A DNA stretch of 64,000 bases from Ophioderma brevispina (GCA_023653785.1 JAMKCH010019835.1:124001-188000), one strand, 5' to 3'; positions 10,753 through 22,600 are shown, numbered from the stretch's first letter. Notes: generated by a model from the sequence alone, not told the origin. Translations and numbers: made by a program.

Positions 10753-11840
10753 GGTGAGTCCAAAAGATTTACACTCGGTTTTGTTTGAATTTTTCTACAG
10801 TAGTGAAAAATCTACCGAAGATATTGACTATCACATATAAAACAACCATATTATTTCACGTACTAGAGAAAATTTTATATCTGATTTTTGACTTTGCATT
10901 AGAAGTTATGCTAATCTTAAAGAAAAAAGGTACCCATATTTCACTCTGTCCACGGAACCACTTGTGTGGAATTGGCAAACAGAGGACTTTGGATGAGGCT
11001 ACACAAGTACATCAGACAAATCTTGCTTTGATACCTAGTGTAAAACTTTCAAATATCAAAAAAATGCCCACTCTTTCATTATTACGCAAATCAATAACAA
11101 ATAGTGGAATCTTACACCAAAAATTGAAGCATATTTCAATGAATGTTCGACATTGTTCACTTATCGTTTTGCGGAGGACGTAGAATGCAAATATGTATCA
11201 GGCAATCCTATGCAATACATCCGGTTGACTAGCATTTCTCACCGATGTCTTTATAATCTGATGGGGGACTACTTTGGGGGATTCAATATTGGAAAATTGC
11301 AAACCATTCACACGTCCATTGCCTTTCCCTTTGCTCTCACATCTTCTCCTCTCATTTCCCTCGATTTTCTTTAGTCACCTTTTCGGCTTGTCCGTTCCCA
11401 CCTTCTGCTTACCCGGTATTAAAGTTATTTTCCTGGCCAGACCCAGGGGGGTGGGACAATGCGTCCCCTTTACTTCCTCTGTTACGCTATTGTTATTGAC
11501 TATTGTTAAGAACAATATATCAACAAAAATTTGGGAAGGATTAGGTACTGGTTACTTAGAAAAAACAAATGTTATAAGATTTGGATAGCTTTGAGGACAA
11601 ACCTAATGGGCTTTGACTGTTGTAGACGTGAAGAAATTGTAGAGCCCGTGGGTAATATGGTTTTGGAGGTTTTCGATTTACCATATCTCAATATTCGAAA
11701 GGTAGACTTCCGATTTTTTTACCAATAGCAGTGGGTTATAATGGAGCTATTGTTTTCATGTATAAAAACAATTTCTAAACGTGTTTTAAATATTTAAAAA
11801 AAAAAAAAAAAAAAAAAGTGTAAATCTTTTTGACGTCACC
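10753..11840. mobile_element. 1.1-kb element with terminal inverted repeats
   Basis: The left end GGTGAGTCCAAAAGATTTAC pairs with the right end GTAAATCTTTTTGACGTCACC, about 22 bp with small mismatches. A run of 23 A lies just inside the right end (about 11796-11818). The size fits Tc1/mariner elements. Overlapping plus-strand frames (10785-11183, 11153-11374, 11274-11588, 11531-11728) show no transposase motif I recognise, so this is either non-autonomous or badly decayed. Confidence 0.5.
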
Positions 11841-12919
11841 CGAGTATTCTTTTTAATTACACAATAATGGTAGATTTGTGCTGTACATAGTGCCAGCATT
11901 TATAATAATTTGATAGTCACCGGGCAGATGATAACTGAACTGTCTGCTGTCGTCCTTTAAGGGCCGAAGAGCTTCAGTTTTTGGAATCAAACGGGGATTC
12001 CAGTTTGTGGGTCCTAACGGAGGACATTAGCGGAAGGGACTGTGGTGGTAGAATCCTGGATGTATTGGCAGAATATTAGTGTCGTCGAGGGAAAACCCCG
12101 TCGTCTTGAAATGCTGGATAAAATTTATCTTCAAGACAGAGAAGATACCCATGGATCTTGTTACCCATGACCTTTTAGTGTGACCTTTGCATTGATGTCA
12201 TTTTGGAGTCTTCGCTGTGAGGACATGTAATGTTGAACTGCAACCGCGTCTTGTAACTCTGGACACAGAGGACTTGAAATATGTAATTTCATAAAAAACC
12301 TAGTTATGTTAATAAAAACAGCTGTTTACATATAAAGTTCAACATGTAACACTTTAATTATTTATGCCTTATGACCTGACCTTTCGTCAGGTCATGCAAC
12401 TTGTTCACCAAAAACTACAGTAATAGCATTTTGACTGGTGCTATTTAAAGGACATGAGGAGATTTCCAGAAAGAAGCGCCCCCCAATTTTCCTCGAAAAC
12501 TAGGTTTTTAAGATTTGGAATGCTTACCAATGTATTAGATCACACCTGAGTGAAACCGCCGAATATAAGCGTCGTCTTTATCGCGGAACATTCTCTTCTC
12601 TTGTTTTCATACTTCTCTTCCACCGGCCGGTGGAAGATTGATTTAGTAGTAATGTCGTCACGACAGAAAGTCAAAAGCCATGTTTTCTATGGGAACGATT
12701 ACGATAGCCAGGCAAGTTAAAAAAGGTTTGCGGTTTTCTTTGCACCTGTCTGTCCAATAAACCTTCCAAACGTTAACGGTAGGTGTCTACAACTATCCAG
12801 TGAAATTTGTAGAAGAAATCCTATCCTAAAAAAATCTTCCTCTGTCATTTAACCCCCGTCCCTTATAACAAGTGGTGGTGCAACCCTCCCCCCATGAACT
12901 TTCCTCCGATGGGCTAAAG
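11841..12919. other. intergenic DNA with a dispersed repeat piece
   Basis: No gene was recognised. Around 12440-12545 a segment containing GAATGCTTACCAATGTATTA and an upstream GCGCCCCCCAATTTT is related to about 51165-51260, which has GTAATGCTTACCAATGTGTC downstream of GCGCCCTTTTTT. It is therefore a dispersed repeat of unknown class. Confidence 0.45.
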
Positions 12920-13215
12920 GTGACTTGTCATTTTGGTCTAACCTAACTCCATTTAATCTAATGGCAATTTTGGCTAACTCCATTGGTCTAATACCAGTTA
13001 GTCTAAAACCATTTGGGCTAATACCCATTTAGTCTAATAGCCATGGAGTCTCATATTCATCTGGTCTAAATCACATATCGTCTAATATCCTATCGTCTAA
13101 ACCGTTTGGTCTAATGCCCAATTGTCTAATACCCATCTGGTCTTAATATTAATTTTGTTAATATCCATTTGGTCAATACCAATTGGTCTAATATCCCTTT
13201 GGTCTAATATCGGAT
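12920..13215 (+). repeat. degenerate minisatellite (TTTGGTCTAATACCCA)n
   Basis: About 15 imperfect units of 16-20 bp with the core TTGGTCTAATAYCCAT run through this segment. Unit length and sequence drift steadily, as expected for an old array. No coding meaning. Confidence 0.85.
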
Positions 13216-14099
13216 TAATCTTGAATATCAATAATTTTAAGTGTAGAATTTTCTTTTATTTCCCCAATGTTTATGTTGTTTTTGGTCTCCTATGAGAAAG
13301 CCAAAAATTTATGGAAAAAGTCCTTTGGGAAATTGGTTTTCCATTTTTCTGCGGGAGAATTTTGTGCGAAAACTTTAAAATCGGTTTTTGATCGCCAGTT
13401 TTGAAAATCGGTAAACACAGATTTTCAATTTTTATCCTTTATTGGTTCCGTGTGGATGTACCCCACACGACCAGTGGTTTCAGAGGGGATTCCACAAGAG
13501 CCTATCCCAACACCAAAAAAAAAGGGAGTTGAAGACGAAAGATTAACACTGAAAAGCAAAATAGCAATTTTTTGAAGAGGCGCCCCAATTTTTCAAGAAT
13601 TTGAGATTTTACACGGTGCATTGGTAACTGGTAGTAAACTATACCGTGACTGATTAAACTCGAAAATGTATAGTGTCGCAAAAGAAGGAATTTTGTAATT
13701 AGAATATTCAATATCGGAGATCTCCCCACCTCCCCCGCCCCCATAGAGGGGGAAAATAGCGGCATGTACGTGTCTAAGCTTATCCATTAGTTGTTTTAGG
13801 TTCAGGCAAGTCAAGTTATTAGGCATTTTTGAGGTGGCCACACGTTCATCTAGGAAGGGCATAAAAATTAGCATTTGCAGCTCTGGCGTTAAGTACAGTC
13901 TGGGATCCCAATTCTAGTTACAAAATCGGTTATGTTATGATAAATACACATTTTTTAGCATTCTCGGTTCGTAGGTGTAGTTTCCTAGAACTGTTAACAA
14001 CATAACTGTGAAAAAATATCAAACTTTTGAAAAGTGGGGGGCTTTCCAAAAATATGCCGTTATTGCTTTAAGTGTTTAATCTTTTTTATAGAATACCAT
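13216..14099. other. unassigned intergenic DNA
   Basis: No gene was recognised. It includes a short C-rich stretch (about 13727-13742) and AAAATCGGT-type short repeats near 13375-13415. Two overlapping minus-strand frames at 13502-13874 have no recognisable motif. Confidence 0.4.
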
Positions 14100-14620
14100 T
14101 TGAGGGTTTCACCGCATTTCTTAAGAGGTAACCTTACACTGTTAAAATCAATTGGTCATATGACTAAAAAAATTGTCATTTCAATGTGTATAGTTAGGGA
14201 GAGGAGTCAAATTCAAGTTATGCACAATCTCTACCAATGTATAATGGCCTTTGCTCCAGCAGATTGCAAAATAACATTCACAAGTATACTACTCCCAGCC
14301 CATTTGCAAACTCGGTCTGCTGCTGTACTACAAACTAAAAAATCCTTTCACAATGAGATCTATAGGCGACAATGCCTTTACAACAGACGGCCCATGTATT
14401 TGGAATTCATTACCTCGTGATATCAGGGAAGAACACTCACTGGTATTTGCAAAAAAAAATCTCAAATCTTATTATATCCAAATTAATTTCTTGTTTTCTT
14501 GGCTGGTAATACCTTTTCCCCTTTTTTACCTGCCTTTGGCAGTAGTTTGTATATTACTAAGCGCCTAGAGCTTTCTATAGGCCTTACAAAATCTATGTAT
14601 GTCATTAGGTATGTATAAGA
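14100..14620 (+). pseudogene. CR1/L2-like LINE ORF2 C-terminus and 3' end
   Basis: One frame encodes VRERSQIQVMHNLYQCIMAF followed by LPAHLQTRSAAVL. After a frame change near 14345 the next gives RSIGDNAFTTDGPCIWNSLP, then a DIREEHSL...FKKNLKSYY-like end. The order matches the post-RT tail of CR1/L2-clade ORF2 proteins (RI.FKILLL.YK.L.G.AP, then LRS, then WNSLP..IR, then FK..LK.YL). A short tail with AAGCGCCTAGAGC follows at about 14557. No reverse transcriptase core is present, so this is a 5'-truncated copy. Confidence 0.7.
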
Positions 14621-14629
14621 AGCTGATCT

Positions 14630-15910
14630 TTGGTTAGTCATTCCAAGGGTAAGATTAGTCCAGCCTCTGATAAAATACTAATTAAACAACTAATCAAACA
14701 ATGGGTATACGAAGCCTAATTTAATCTGAAGACTTAGCTTTCACACAAAATACAATGAGTTCCTGCTTCGAAAAATAAATTAGTTCCTTCTGGAAAAAAT
14801 AAATTAGTCAAATAAATAGTATGTAATGTTTTAGTTAGCTGAAGAGGACAGATTTATTAATAACATTTTCTTCTCAAATACAGAAAATTTAAACAAAGGA
14901 ACCTGTGCCATTCTTTTACAGTACATAGTAGGTATGCTATTTTACAGTAGGTATTATTAGTGTCTTCCAGGGATGTCAATTGGACCAAAACCTATCAACA
15001 GGGCATGAAACTTTACTTACCTTTAATTTGTTTTTAAATTACCCTTTTTTGTATACCATGTATGCCAATACAAGTTTAATTATGATAAAGCAGTTTGTTT
15101 CCATATTTCTCATAAAAGAGGGGGGGAATTATTTACGAGTGATTATTTACTTGTGGAATTCTTGCACAAATTCACGACACAATGCATGGATTTTGCGTGT
15201 ATTATCCAGACAGTATTAGTACCAAATACAATAATGTCTGTGCAACAGTGCAAACTCGGACTAGCATGACTAGCGTAAGCCATGAAGCTTTTAAGGGAAA
15301 GAATTAGTATGTGCCACACCTATGAATTCGGCAGACTCAAGGAATAAACTTGCATGTTGAAGGAATGTGGTGGCAGAAGAAGGAATTCGCCCCCAGAATT
15401 CAAGTATGGTATTAGTTCGAATAAAAAATCATTACTGCATGAGTTCATAGATACATAAATTATAGACCTTACACATGTTTAGAAAATGACAGGCACTCCA
15501 TAGCAATAGTTGTGTTCTCCGCAGAAGACTCGTTCAAGTTAGAGCGGTAAATAAAAATGGAACCCGTCACCCCAATTAGTCAAGCCTGTCGGCCCTATTA
15601 TCCAGTTTTCAAAACATCCGAGTTCATGATCGTCTTCATCAATATATTAGTCATTCAATTCGTTCTTTTGTAGTTCGTTGGCATTTCGAAGAGTTGTTAA
15701 CGAAAATGAGCTGGCATTAGTAAATATGAATAGTTCAAATTATCTTCCACCGTAATGAGTCTTTGTCAAAATTGTGTTGTCTTTGCAGAAATGTATTAGT
15801 ATTTATTCATATGATTTGTCTATCTTTCTGAAATTAGTCTTCCTGACTAAAATATTGGTCATTAATCTACAGACTAATTTTTTTTGGAATATGACTAATG
15901 TTTTACGAAG
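14630..15910. repeat. ATTAGT-rich region, possible degenerate repeat
   Basis: The hexamer ATTAGT occurs unusually often (near 14658, 14780, 14805, 14957, 15218, 15306, 15412, 15574, 15643, 15716, 15798 and 15832). The complementary ACTAAT appears in the last 90 bases. GAATTC also recurs four times at about 15156-15400. Spacing is irregular, so this may be a decayed array or chance in AT-rich DNA. No gene was recognised. Confidence 0.3.
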
Positions 15911-16379
15911 AATGACCAACTAATTTTAACTGTGTAATGCTCCAAACTCTGAAAAGTTAAGTTTCACAATTACGCATTTTAAAACCTCCTGAAAGTGCTG
16001 ACAGCTCTCGCAATAGTCTGCACAGACCTGTTTGTTATTACTACGTGTTATGTCCTGAAGATTTCAGCCACGTTTACTTGAATAATGCCTTGAGATAATA
16101 AAATATAGAAATAGGTACAAATTGATTCAGTATTTTACTTGCCTATGCAAGTACAGACAATTATCGTACCGTTCCTAACCTCAAAACAATTACAACACTC
16201 GTGTGACTCCAATTATAGAAGCATTCTTATCAAGCTCGTCGATCTCTAATAATGAATCAACAATTACCAATATCCCCAATGTCCATGATGAAAGCCCCTT
16301 TACCCCGTGTTACTTGTCTACGATCGGAGTAATTAATTGATTCAGAAAAATGAAATGCGATGACATATACATGCGATGC
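15911..16379. other. unassigned intergenic DNA
   Basis: AT-rich sequence before the foldback. The minus-strand frame at 16257-16451 has no recognisable product. Confidence 0.4.
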
Positions 16380-17345
16380 TAGACAAGGTATATATCCGGG
16401 GACTGTAGTGAAGAGTGTGCGCTTCCCCGAGTAAATTGTGAATTTTTGCACCCACGTACTTTAGACATGGATAATCCATAAAATTGATGGAAGCACTTTC
16501 CAACCCCCCTTAATGACCCCCAGAATTGTGGTTTCGGTTATACAGGGGTCCAAAAATTAAACTGTTTCTGAATTGTTTAAAAAGCATACCATTGTGTTTT
16601 TTGCTGGCCACAAGGATCCAAAAACGGTATAGTTTACACTATCTATTGCTTATGTTCCGGAGTTATGGGGTAAAAACGTGGAAAATGGTGAAAAAGTTCA
16701 TTTTGGTTTGTACATGGGTCAAAAGTTTAAAATTTGCTTGATTGTTATATGTGGTGCACATTGTTTCCCTATCTTAAGGATTGAATAAGAATATTGTGCT
16801 TTATCTTATGCTTAGTTTTCACGTTATCCACAAAATTGTCACAGGTCAATAGAATCCAATAGCTGCCCAATAGCTGTTGACTTTAATCGTCCTTTTGGTT
16901 AATAATTAGACACGTAAGATAGTCAAAACTATTCCTATATTTCATTCTATGAGCCAAACACACACAATTTGAAGGTCCCAATTACTCAAAAGGAGCAACT
17001 TTTAATTTTTGACCCCTGTACAAACCAAAATTGACTTTTTATTACCATTTTACAGTGTTTTACCCCATAATTCCTAAACTATAATTCCCAGGTAGTATAG
17101 ACATACCTTTTTTGACAGCCTTGTAACAGAGAATATTGGTGTACTTTTCAATACCATCGGACATTTTAAAATTTTACCCCTGTGTAACCTTGAAACCAAG
17201 CTGGGGCCATGAAAGGGGGTTGGCAAGTGCTTCATCAATTTTTTTGATTATCAATGTAGAAGTACGTTGTACCAAAATTCCAATTTTTCCGGATTTGCAC
17301 ACTCACATACGATCTGTTCACTCCAGTCCCCCACTAATAAATTTA
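16380..17345. mobile_element. long foldback element, ~1 kb
   Basis: The left arm (about 16380-16745) is an imperfect reverse complement of the right arm (about 16985-17345). Pairs include GGTTTGTACATGGGTCAAAA with TTTTTGACCCCTGTACAAACC-type sequence, GTTATGGGGTAAAA with TTTTACCCCATAA, AAGCACTTTCCAACCCCC with GGGGGTTGGCAAGTGCTT, and GGGGACTGTAGTGAA with TTCACTCCAGTCCCC. The loop is about 240 bp. There is no coding frame. No target duplication was defined. Confidence 0.7.
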
Positions 17346-17490
17346 TTTCTGATTTCCACAAAGAGCCGGGATTGTGTCAAATATAAAGGTTGCAAACGTA
17401 CGGATAACAGTAACACTGCATTTTTATGGTTAACTTAAATATATCACGACATCATATGTGGATCTTTGCAAGACTTTTTTATGATAAACT

Positions 17491-17570
17491 AAAATTCCAC
17501 AGATACGAACTTAAAAAAAGTGGAAAATATCACCTTTCATTTTGGGTAAAATTTTATTGGGTCACCCTGT
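17491..17570. mobile_element. solo terminus of a DUF4817-type mariner element
   Basis: This segment ends TTATTGGGTCACCCTGT and is closely similar, base for base with few changes, to the right end of the split element at 56444-56524. No transposase lies next to it, so it is an isolated end fragment lying just right of the foldback at 16380-17345. Confidence 0.7.
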
Positions 17571-17823
17571 ATCGCCAAACCACAAGTTTGTGTCCACAAA
17601 ATTGATTGTGACCAATATTTGTCATGCCATGCTCTGGATCAGGTAGAGAAAACGGTACACTATATCCGGACGAGCACCTTGAATTTCATACAATTGCAAT
17701 TGCAAACCGTGATCTATAGTATGACTGAGGTAGGAGTAACATAATTATGATTGACTATAGGGCGGAAACTAATAGTGTATTTACTGCACGTAAAAAGTTA
17801 TTAATTTTTATCAATAACAAAAT

Positions 17824-20005
17824 TCCAAAGGCAACCACTGAACCATCATCAAATTGTAGCATTAAGATCAATGTGTTTTCACATGTTCTGTGCTCGTTAT
17901 TTTTCCATATTCTAAATGACTGGTCTTTAACCAACTGTATATCAAATTCGTCAATGACGGATAACATTTTTTGCAATCATTATTTGAGCGTCAGTCCAAA
18001 TCCGTGCACGCTTGTGACAGTGACCATTGCCCGTAACTTTAATCAGCCTTCATCGACGGCATTTGAAATGTATGACGGACATTCGTAAGAATAAATTATG
18101 ATTACGGATAATGTCACTAGTGACCAATTTAAAATATAGATTATTTACGGAAAGAGATTTTTCATTTCACCTTCTATTAATAGGAATAATCTTGCGCCGT
18201 GACTCGAATTCCTTGATGGATTTTTCCAAACAGATCCTCTGAGGGACCAGCAAGTAGCTTCACTTTTTCCCGACGGATGATGAGTGTTTTTAAATACCAT
18301 ACAGTTGTCGCCCACAGGAGGAGCCTCCTCTAAGATCATTATTTAAACATCCGTTGCCTCAATGAAACTTTAATTACTGTCTCTGATCCGTTTTCTTGTT
18401 GCCCATCATTTTAACACATTTATCGCACGTTTTGTCTAGATTCCGCTCTGCGTTTAATGCAAACAATCTCCTGGCTCCTGATCGAAGTAAATTGTATTAC
18501 TGAATTTTCCTTCCTTTGTATAAAATAATATTCCTTTGTAGATTTATACCATGAACCTATGCTCTCGAAAGAATCGTTCCCAGTCTGACTTAGAGTACAA
18601 TTATGGTATGCCTGCTTAAAAGTGCATAACTTATGTATTCGTTATTCTTATTTCGTCAATAATATCCTCATTCCAAGAGCAACCACAATTCCACAAATAA
18701 CATGGATCAATCATTCATTAGATTAATGTGTTTTCACATGTTAGTGCTAGTTATTTTTTCAGATTTCTAAAATTCCTTGGTTCTGTACGTTTCTTTAATA
18801 TCAAATTCATCAATGACGATAACATCCTTTGTGTAATCCCTATTGAGCCTCAGACCAATCATTTGACCCTTTTAACCTTCGTAGACCTAATTAACGAAAT
18901 TAAAGAAGTGATTGATAATAATTCTTAGCTGCCAAAGAGACATTGATTGTCAACCATTTAGTGAATGTAGTGAACAACAATAGCAAGAAATAAATTATAT
19001 CAATGCTGATGAATTGATAACGTCAAAAGACATCTTCATCTTTCAAATCTTGCGTTTACACAAAGATAGTCCTGAAAAGAGGCCCAACGGCCGCCTCTTC
19101 TGGGGTTTGTAATTTCAAGTTTCCGACAGATTTACGAGTGCTTCAAATACCACAGTCGTTGTACGCGCAATAACAAGGCCCTCATGAAAAGACGACTTTG
19201 AATATTTAATTGGATCAATGAAAAATAATTATGCTCGTCATTTTCTTAATGCCTTATCAATTCTTGATAGGTAGCGCACTTTTTGTCTAGATTCAGCATT
19301 GACAGTTAAAAGCAAAACCAAATCTCAAGCTCCAGAGCAAACCGACAATTCCACAAAACCTGATCAAATTGTAGCATAAAGATCCCAGTGTGTGTTCATT
19401 TCTGTCGCTCGTTATTTTTTCAAAGTTCTAAAATGCCTGTTTTAATGGGACTGATATCATATCATCCAATGGACGGATAACATCTTGTGTACTAGTGACG
19501 CAATCAGACCAAATCATTTGGACACTTTTAACATTCGTAGACCTAATGGAACTAAATACACAAGTAATTGATAATAATTCCAGCTGCCAAAAGACGATAT
19601 GGATTGGTCACCATTTAGAGAAGTTACGTGAAATAGACATAGCAAAGAAATAAAATTATGTCAATACTGAATATGATACAGCTCAAAGTACATCCTCACT
19701 TCAATATCTTGGTTTTACAAAAAGATAGTCTAGAAAAGATGTCCCAAAACATCCGCCTCTGGTGTTAATTTCAAGATTTCCCGACAGATTGAAGATGCTT
19801 CAAATACACATCGTGTTGTACGCGCACAACAATGCCTCGAAAAGACGACTTTTTAATATTTAATTGGCATCATGAAACGTTAATATTGTTTCTGTTCCTT
19901 TTCTAAATTCCCCCATCCAAGCTTGATAGCCATCGCACTTTTTTATCTATTCAGGCCATTTCATTTTAAATGCAAAACCAAAGCACACATCCAAGCTCCA
20001 GAGCT
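17824..20005 (+). repeat. three tandem copies of a ~660-850-bp segment
   Basis: Copies begin near 17824, 18673 and 19332, at CCAAAGGCAACCAC, CCAAGAGCAACCACAATTCC and CCAGAGCAAACCGACAATTCC. All three keep the same ordered landmarks: GTGTTTTCACATG (or variant), the ATATCAAATTCRTCAATGACG-like stretch, GACAGATTTACGAGTGCTTC (or variant) and ATCGCACTTTTTGTCTAGATT (or variant). Copies two and three are the closest pair. Short frames inside are not conserved between copies, which argues against protein coding. The unit class is unknown. Confidence 0.8.
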
Positions 20006-20194
20006 GGAGGAAACTGCTGTATAAAAACATGTTTGTAATGGTATACCGTGACCTATCTTTTTTAAAGTGAAATTCAAAAGTATTAATTTACAAATTAAAA
20101 AAAAAAAAACACACAACATCACACCCCACACCACATGCATACGCCCTGGAAATTATTCATCGTAGAGTATTTTTTAAACTTTAGAGCAATGGTT

Positions 20195-20365
20195 TTCACG
20201 ATGGGCTTCTTCGCTGGGCTTTCAGTGGGTTTTCTATGGGTCCAATTGTGGTTTTTAATGGGTCAATGATGAGCTTCTTTACTTGGGCTTACATTGGTCA
20301 CTGATGGGCTTCTTTACTGGTTTCAGTGGTTTCCTATATGGGCTCATTTTGGTTGCGGTGGTTGT
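20195..20365 (+). repeat. short minisatellite (ATGGGCTTCTT...)
   Basis: The motif GATGGGCTTCTTYRCTGG begins near 20199 and 20304, with a variant GATGAGCTTCTTTACTTGGG at 20269. Each is followed by a TTTCAGTGG and TCCTATRTGGG-like stretch. Three imperfect units of a G/T-rich repeat are supported. Confidence 0.55.
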
Positions 20366-20912
20366 GATTGTGGTTTCGGGGTGGGTTTGCAATATCAAGT
20401 TGTTTTTGTTTTTCAATGGTGGTACAGTCAATGTTCAAATTGTTTTTAATCAATGTCCGACCTAAGTGCGTTATTGCGCTGGCCGCTTCTGCATGCCCCT
20501 TATCCATTATTGGTCTTGCTATAGCCCCAGTTGAGACTGTTTTAAAGGGACCCACGTGGGACCCATCCATTCTCAACACAACATATATTGGTCCAATATC
20601 GATGTTACATTGGCCCAACATAATTTATTACAATAATTAGCTGACCATATTTTGCTCATGCAAGGATGGACATTTTTCAGGGCTGCCCATTTTGTGCCCA
20701 GTTGTGGGTATTTGTGTTTTTATTTCCGTTGTTTGTTATCTAACTTCCTTTTAATTTGGATTTGACTAAACCATCCTTGTCTATTATGCCATAAGTTTAA
20801 TAAATTTTTAACTTGCAATATCCTTTAAATAACCAATTTGAGGAACTATATCCACGTTTTTTCCTTTCAACAATTAATTTCCTTGAATTTTGCACTTTTT
20901 TGCTTAACACTC
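20366..20912. other. unassigned intergenic DNA
   Basis: No gene was recognised. The overlapping plus and minus frames at 20334-20640 mirror each other and show no domain. Confidence 0.4.
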
Positions 20913-21000
20913 TGTCAATTGACCGACTGATAGAGCATTAGACCTTAGATCAAGCAGTCCCCGGTTCGAATCAAGGTAGTAGTAATTATTTGTACCATAG
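20913..21000 (+). mobile_element. tRNA-like head, probable SINE remnant
   Basis: The stretch has an A-box-like GACCGACTGATAGAGCATTAG and, about 35 bases later, a B box GGTTCGAATC. Acceptor-stem pairing is not evident, so it is not a functional tRNA gene. The spacing and B box suggest an old tRNA-derived retroposon. It differs from the Met-type SINE at 625-1115. Confidence 0.5.
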
Positions 21001-21129
21001 GAGAATGTAATGCTTCTATGAATTGTTGGAATATCAATTGAACTTTACTTCTTGTTTCCATCCATCTGAGACCAATTTCTTTAATTAAGACATATATTAG
21101 CCCTAAACACGTGTGATTTGCAACATTTG

Positions 21130-21720
21130 GCCCCATAACACGTACACACTCTTTCATCCATTTACAAATGAAGACGCCGCTCATTACTCCCATTCAGTAA
21201 TGAGAGTCATGAGCGCCGCTCATTACTCTCATTACTGAATGGTGACGTCCATATTTGCTATAACGCTTTGGGAGATTTGGAACTTCTGTATTGTGTTTTC
21301 ATGACGTTCGAGAGACTTTTCAAACCTCAGGTGGTCAAAAATTATATGCGGCTGATAATGGGAAAAGAACTTTCCGTTGTTTAGTTTTGTGTTGTTTTTA
21401 TGTCAGTACCTTTGCGCCATGAGTCAATCCCGGAAATTGTGGGTTGAAAAGGTACTCCTAATATGGTAATTATGTCGGGATATGTGACTATGAGATTCTA
21501 TGTGTGTGGTATTACTTAGATCATTTCCTGAACCCACAGTGTCATCATTGCCAAGATGAACATATAATTTTAATAAGGTGACATAGCAAATATGCATGGC
21601 TATTTTCAGCAGTGGAACCAAGTTTGAAACGGGATGCAATAGCTTTGCAATGGGAGTAGTGATTGCTGTCAAATTATATGCAGGGAACGTGTTTTTTGTG
21701 GGCGCGGTCAAGCATTGGTT
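21130..21720 (-). repeat. dispersed repeat, inverted relative to 39715-40340
   Basis: Read on the minus strand it matches 39715-40340 over most of its length. Shared anchors are the GAGAGACTTTTMAACCT and GGTGGTCAAAA stretches, the TTGCGCMATGAGTCAATCCCGG segment, and the segment encoding GTGGAACMAAGTTTGAA. The family continues at 39365-39545, where part of it is duplicated. It is a mobile or segmentally duplicated sequence of unknown class. Confidence 0.65.
21191..21241. repeat. 51-bp near-perfect palindrome
   Basis: The sequence starts CATTCAGTAATGAGAGT and ends with its complement ACTCTCATTACTGAATG. Pairing continues to the centre (CATGAGCG against CGCTCATT) with a single mismatch. It could extrude as a cruciform. 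In the sister repeat near 40250-40290 the palindrome is absent, so it arose locally. Confidence 0.85.
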
Positions 21721-22399
21721 TGCAATGACACGTACAATTTACACACAGATTCGTTCTGTGTATACTTTATGTCCGTCACCCGAATGTACTACCCATGCGC
21801 GAATTGCCATCGGTGCCTCTGGTGGCGTCGTTGACTTGTCAGTAGAATCTTTTATACAGGCTTCATAGAGAGGTTTTGTTTGTGCATAAGTCACCAACCT
21901 ACGGCCCAATTACCCCGCTATGGACCAACGTGAATATAGCGACAAAAAACGCGGACCCAGATGGGTTTACCTATTTGGGGCCCAGAAGTACCTTTATTGG
22001 CCCTATATGGACCTTTGCTCAATGTTTGGAAGGGTAGGGGTGTTTTAGAGTGAGTTGGTGGTTTGTGGTGTGCATAGTATTTCCATTTTGAGACTTTGGT
22101 GTAAACCAACTATTGTGATTATTGATCAATGGATAGCTTTGGACTTTATTTGTAAGCTTATGTTAAAGTTGGCACATTTTAAAGATCATATGCCACTGTG
22201 TAATGGGTTAAAAGGTCACAAAACCATGATTTTGTTATAGACCCGAAACTTTTATTTTTTCAAAAAGAACTAATGTTAATTGTTAATTGCATATAAGATT
22301 CTATGGTGACCAAGAAAGTCAATCTCCGCATTTTTCGGCCAATGTACCATTTTACTCTACGAGTATCTAATGAACTTAGTCATGGTGGAAGTTTGCCGC
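21721..22399. other. unassigned intergenic DNA
   Basis: No gene was recognised. Repeated GGGCC/GGCCC-containing words occur around 21900-22010 without a clear period. Confidence 0.4.
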
Positions 22400-22600
22400 A
22401 CACAGCCTGAAAACAGACTTTTTTCTATTGATAGAATTTTAGTTTATTAGGACCTAGCCAATAATTTGTTGGAGGGCGTGCAAATTTGGTCTAGTGGCCA
22501 TTTTGAAAATCAATATGGCTGCTATCATGTCCCAAATCACTAAAAACCCTTAGGTATTTCTGATAGAGACACTTTTTGATGGTACGCCGGCGTTTTTAAG
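22400..22600 (-). repeat. dispersed repeat, inverted partner of 24670-25000
   Basis: Its complement shares the GCCATATTGATTT stretch, GCACRCCCTCCAA with AATTATTGGCTWAGGTC, and ARAAATACCTRAGG with 24670-25000. The pair faces each other 2.1 kb apart and could mark the ends of one old element. Confidence 0.6.

Noticed and set aside
14630..15910. ATTAGT array as a telomere-like or functional repeat
   Set aside because: Spacing is irregular and the hexamer is AT-rich. Chance or a decayed repeat explains it.
20913..20990. functional tRNA gene
   Set aside because: A B box and an A-like box are present, but there is no acceptor-stem pairing.
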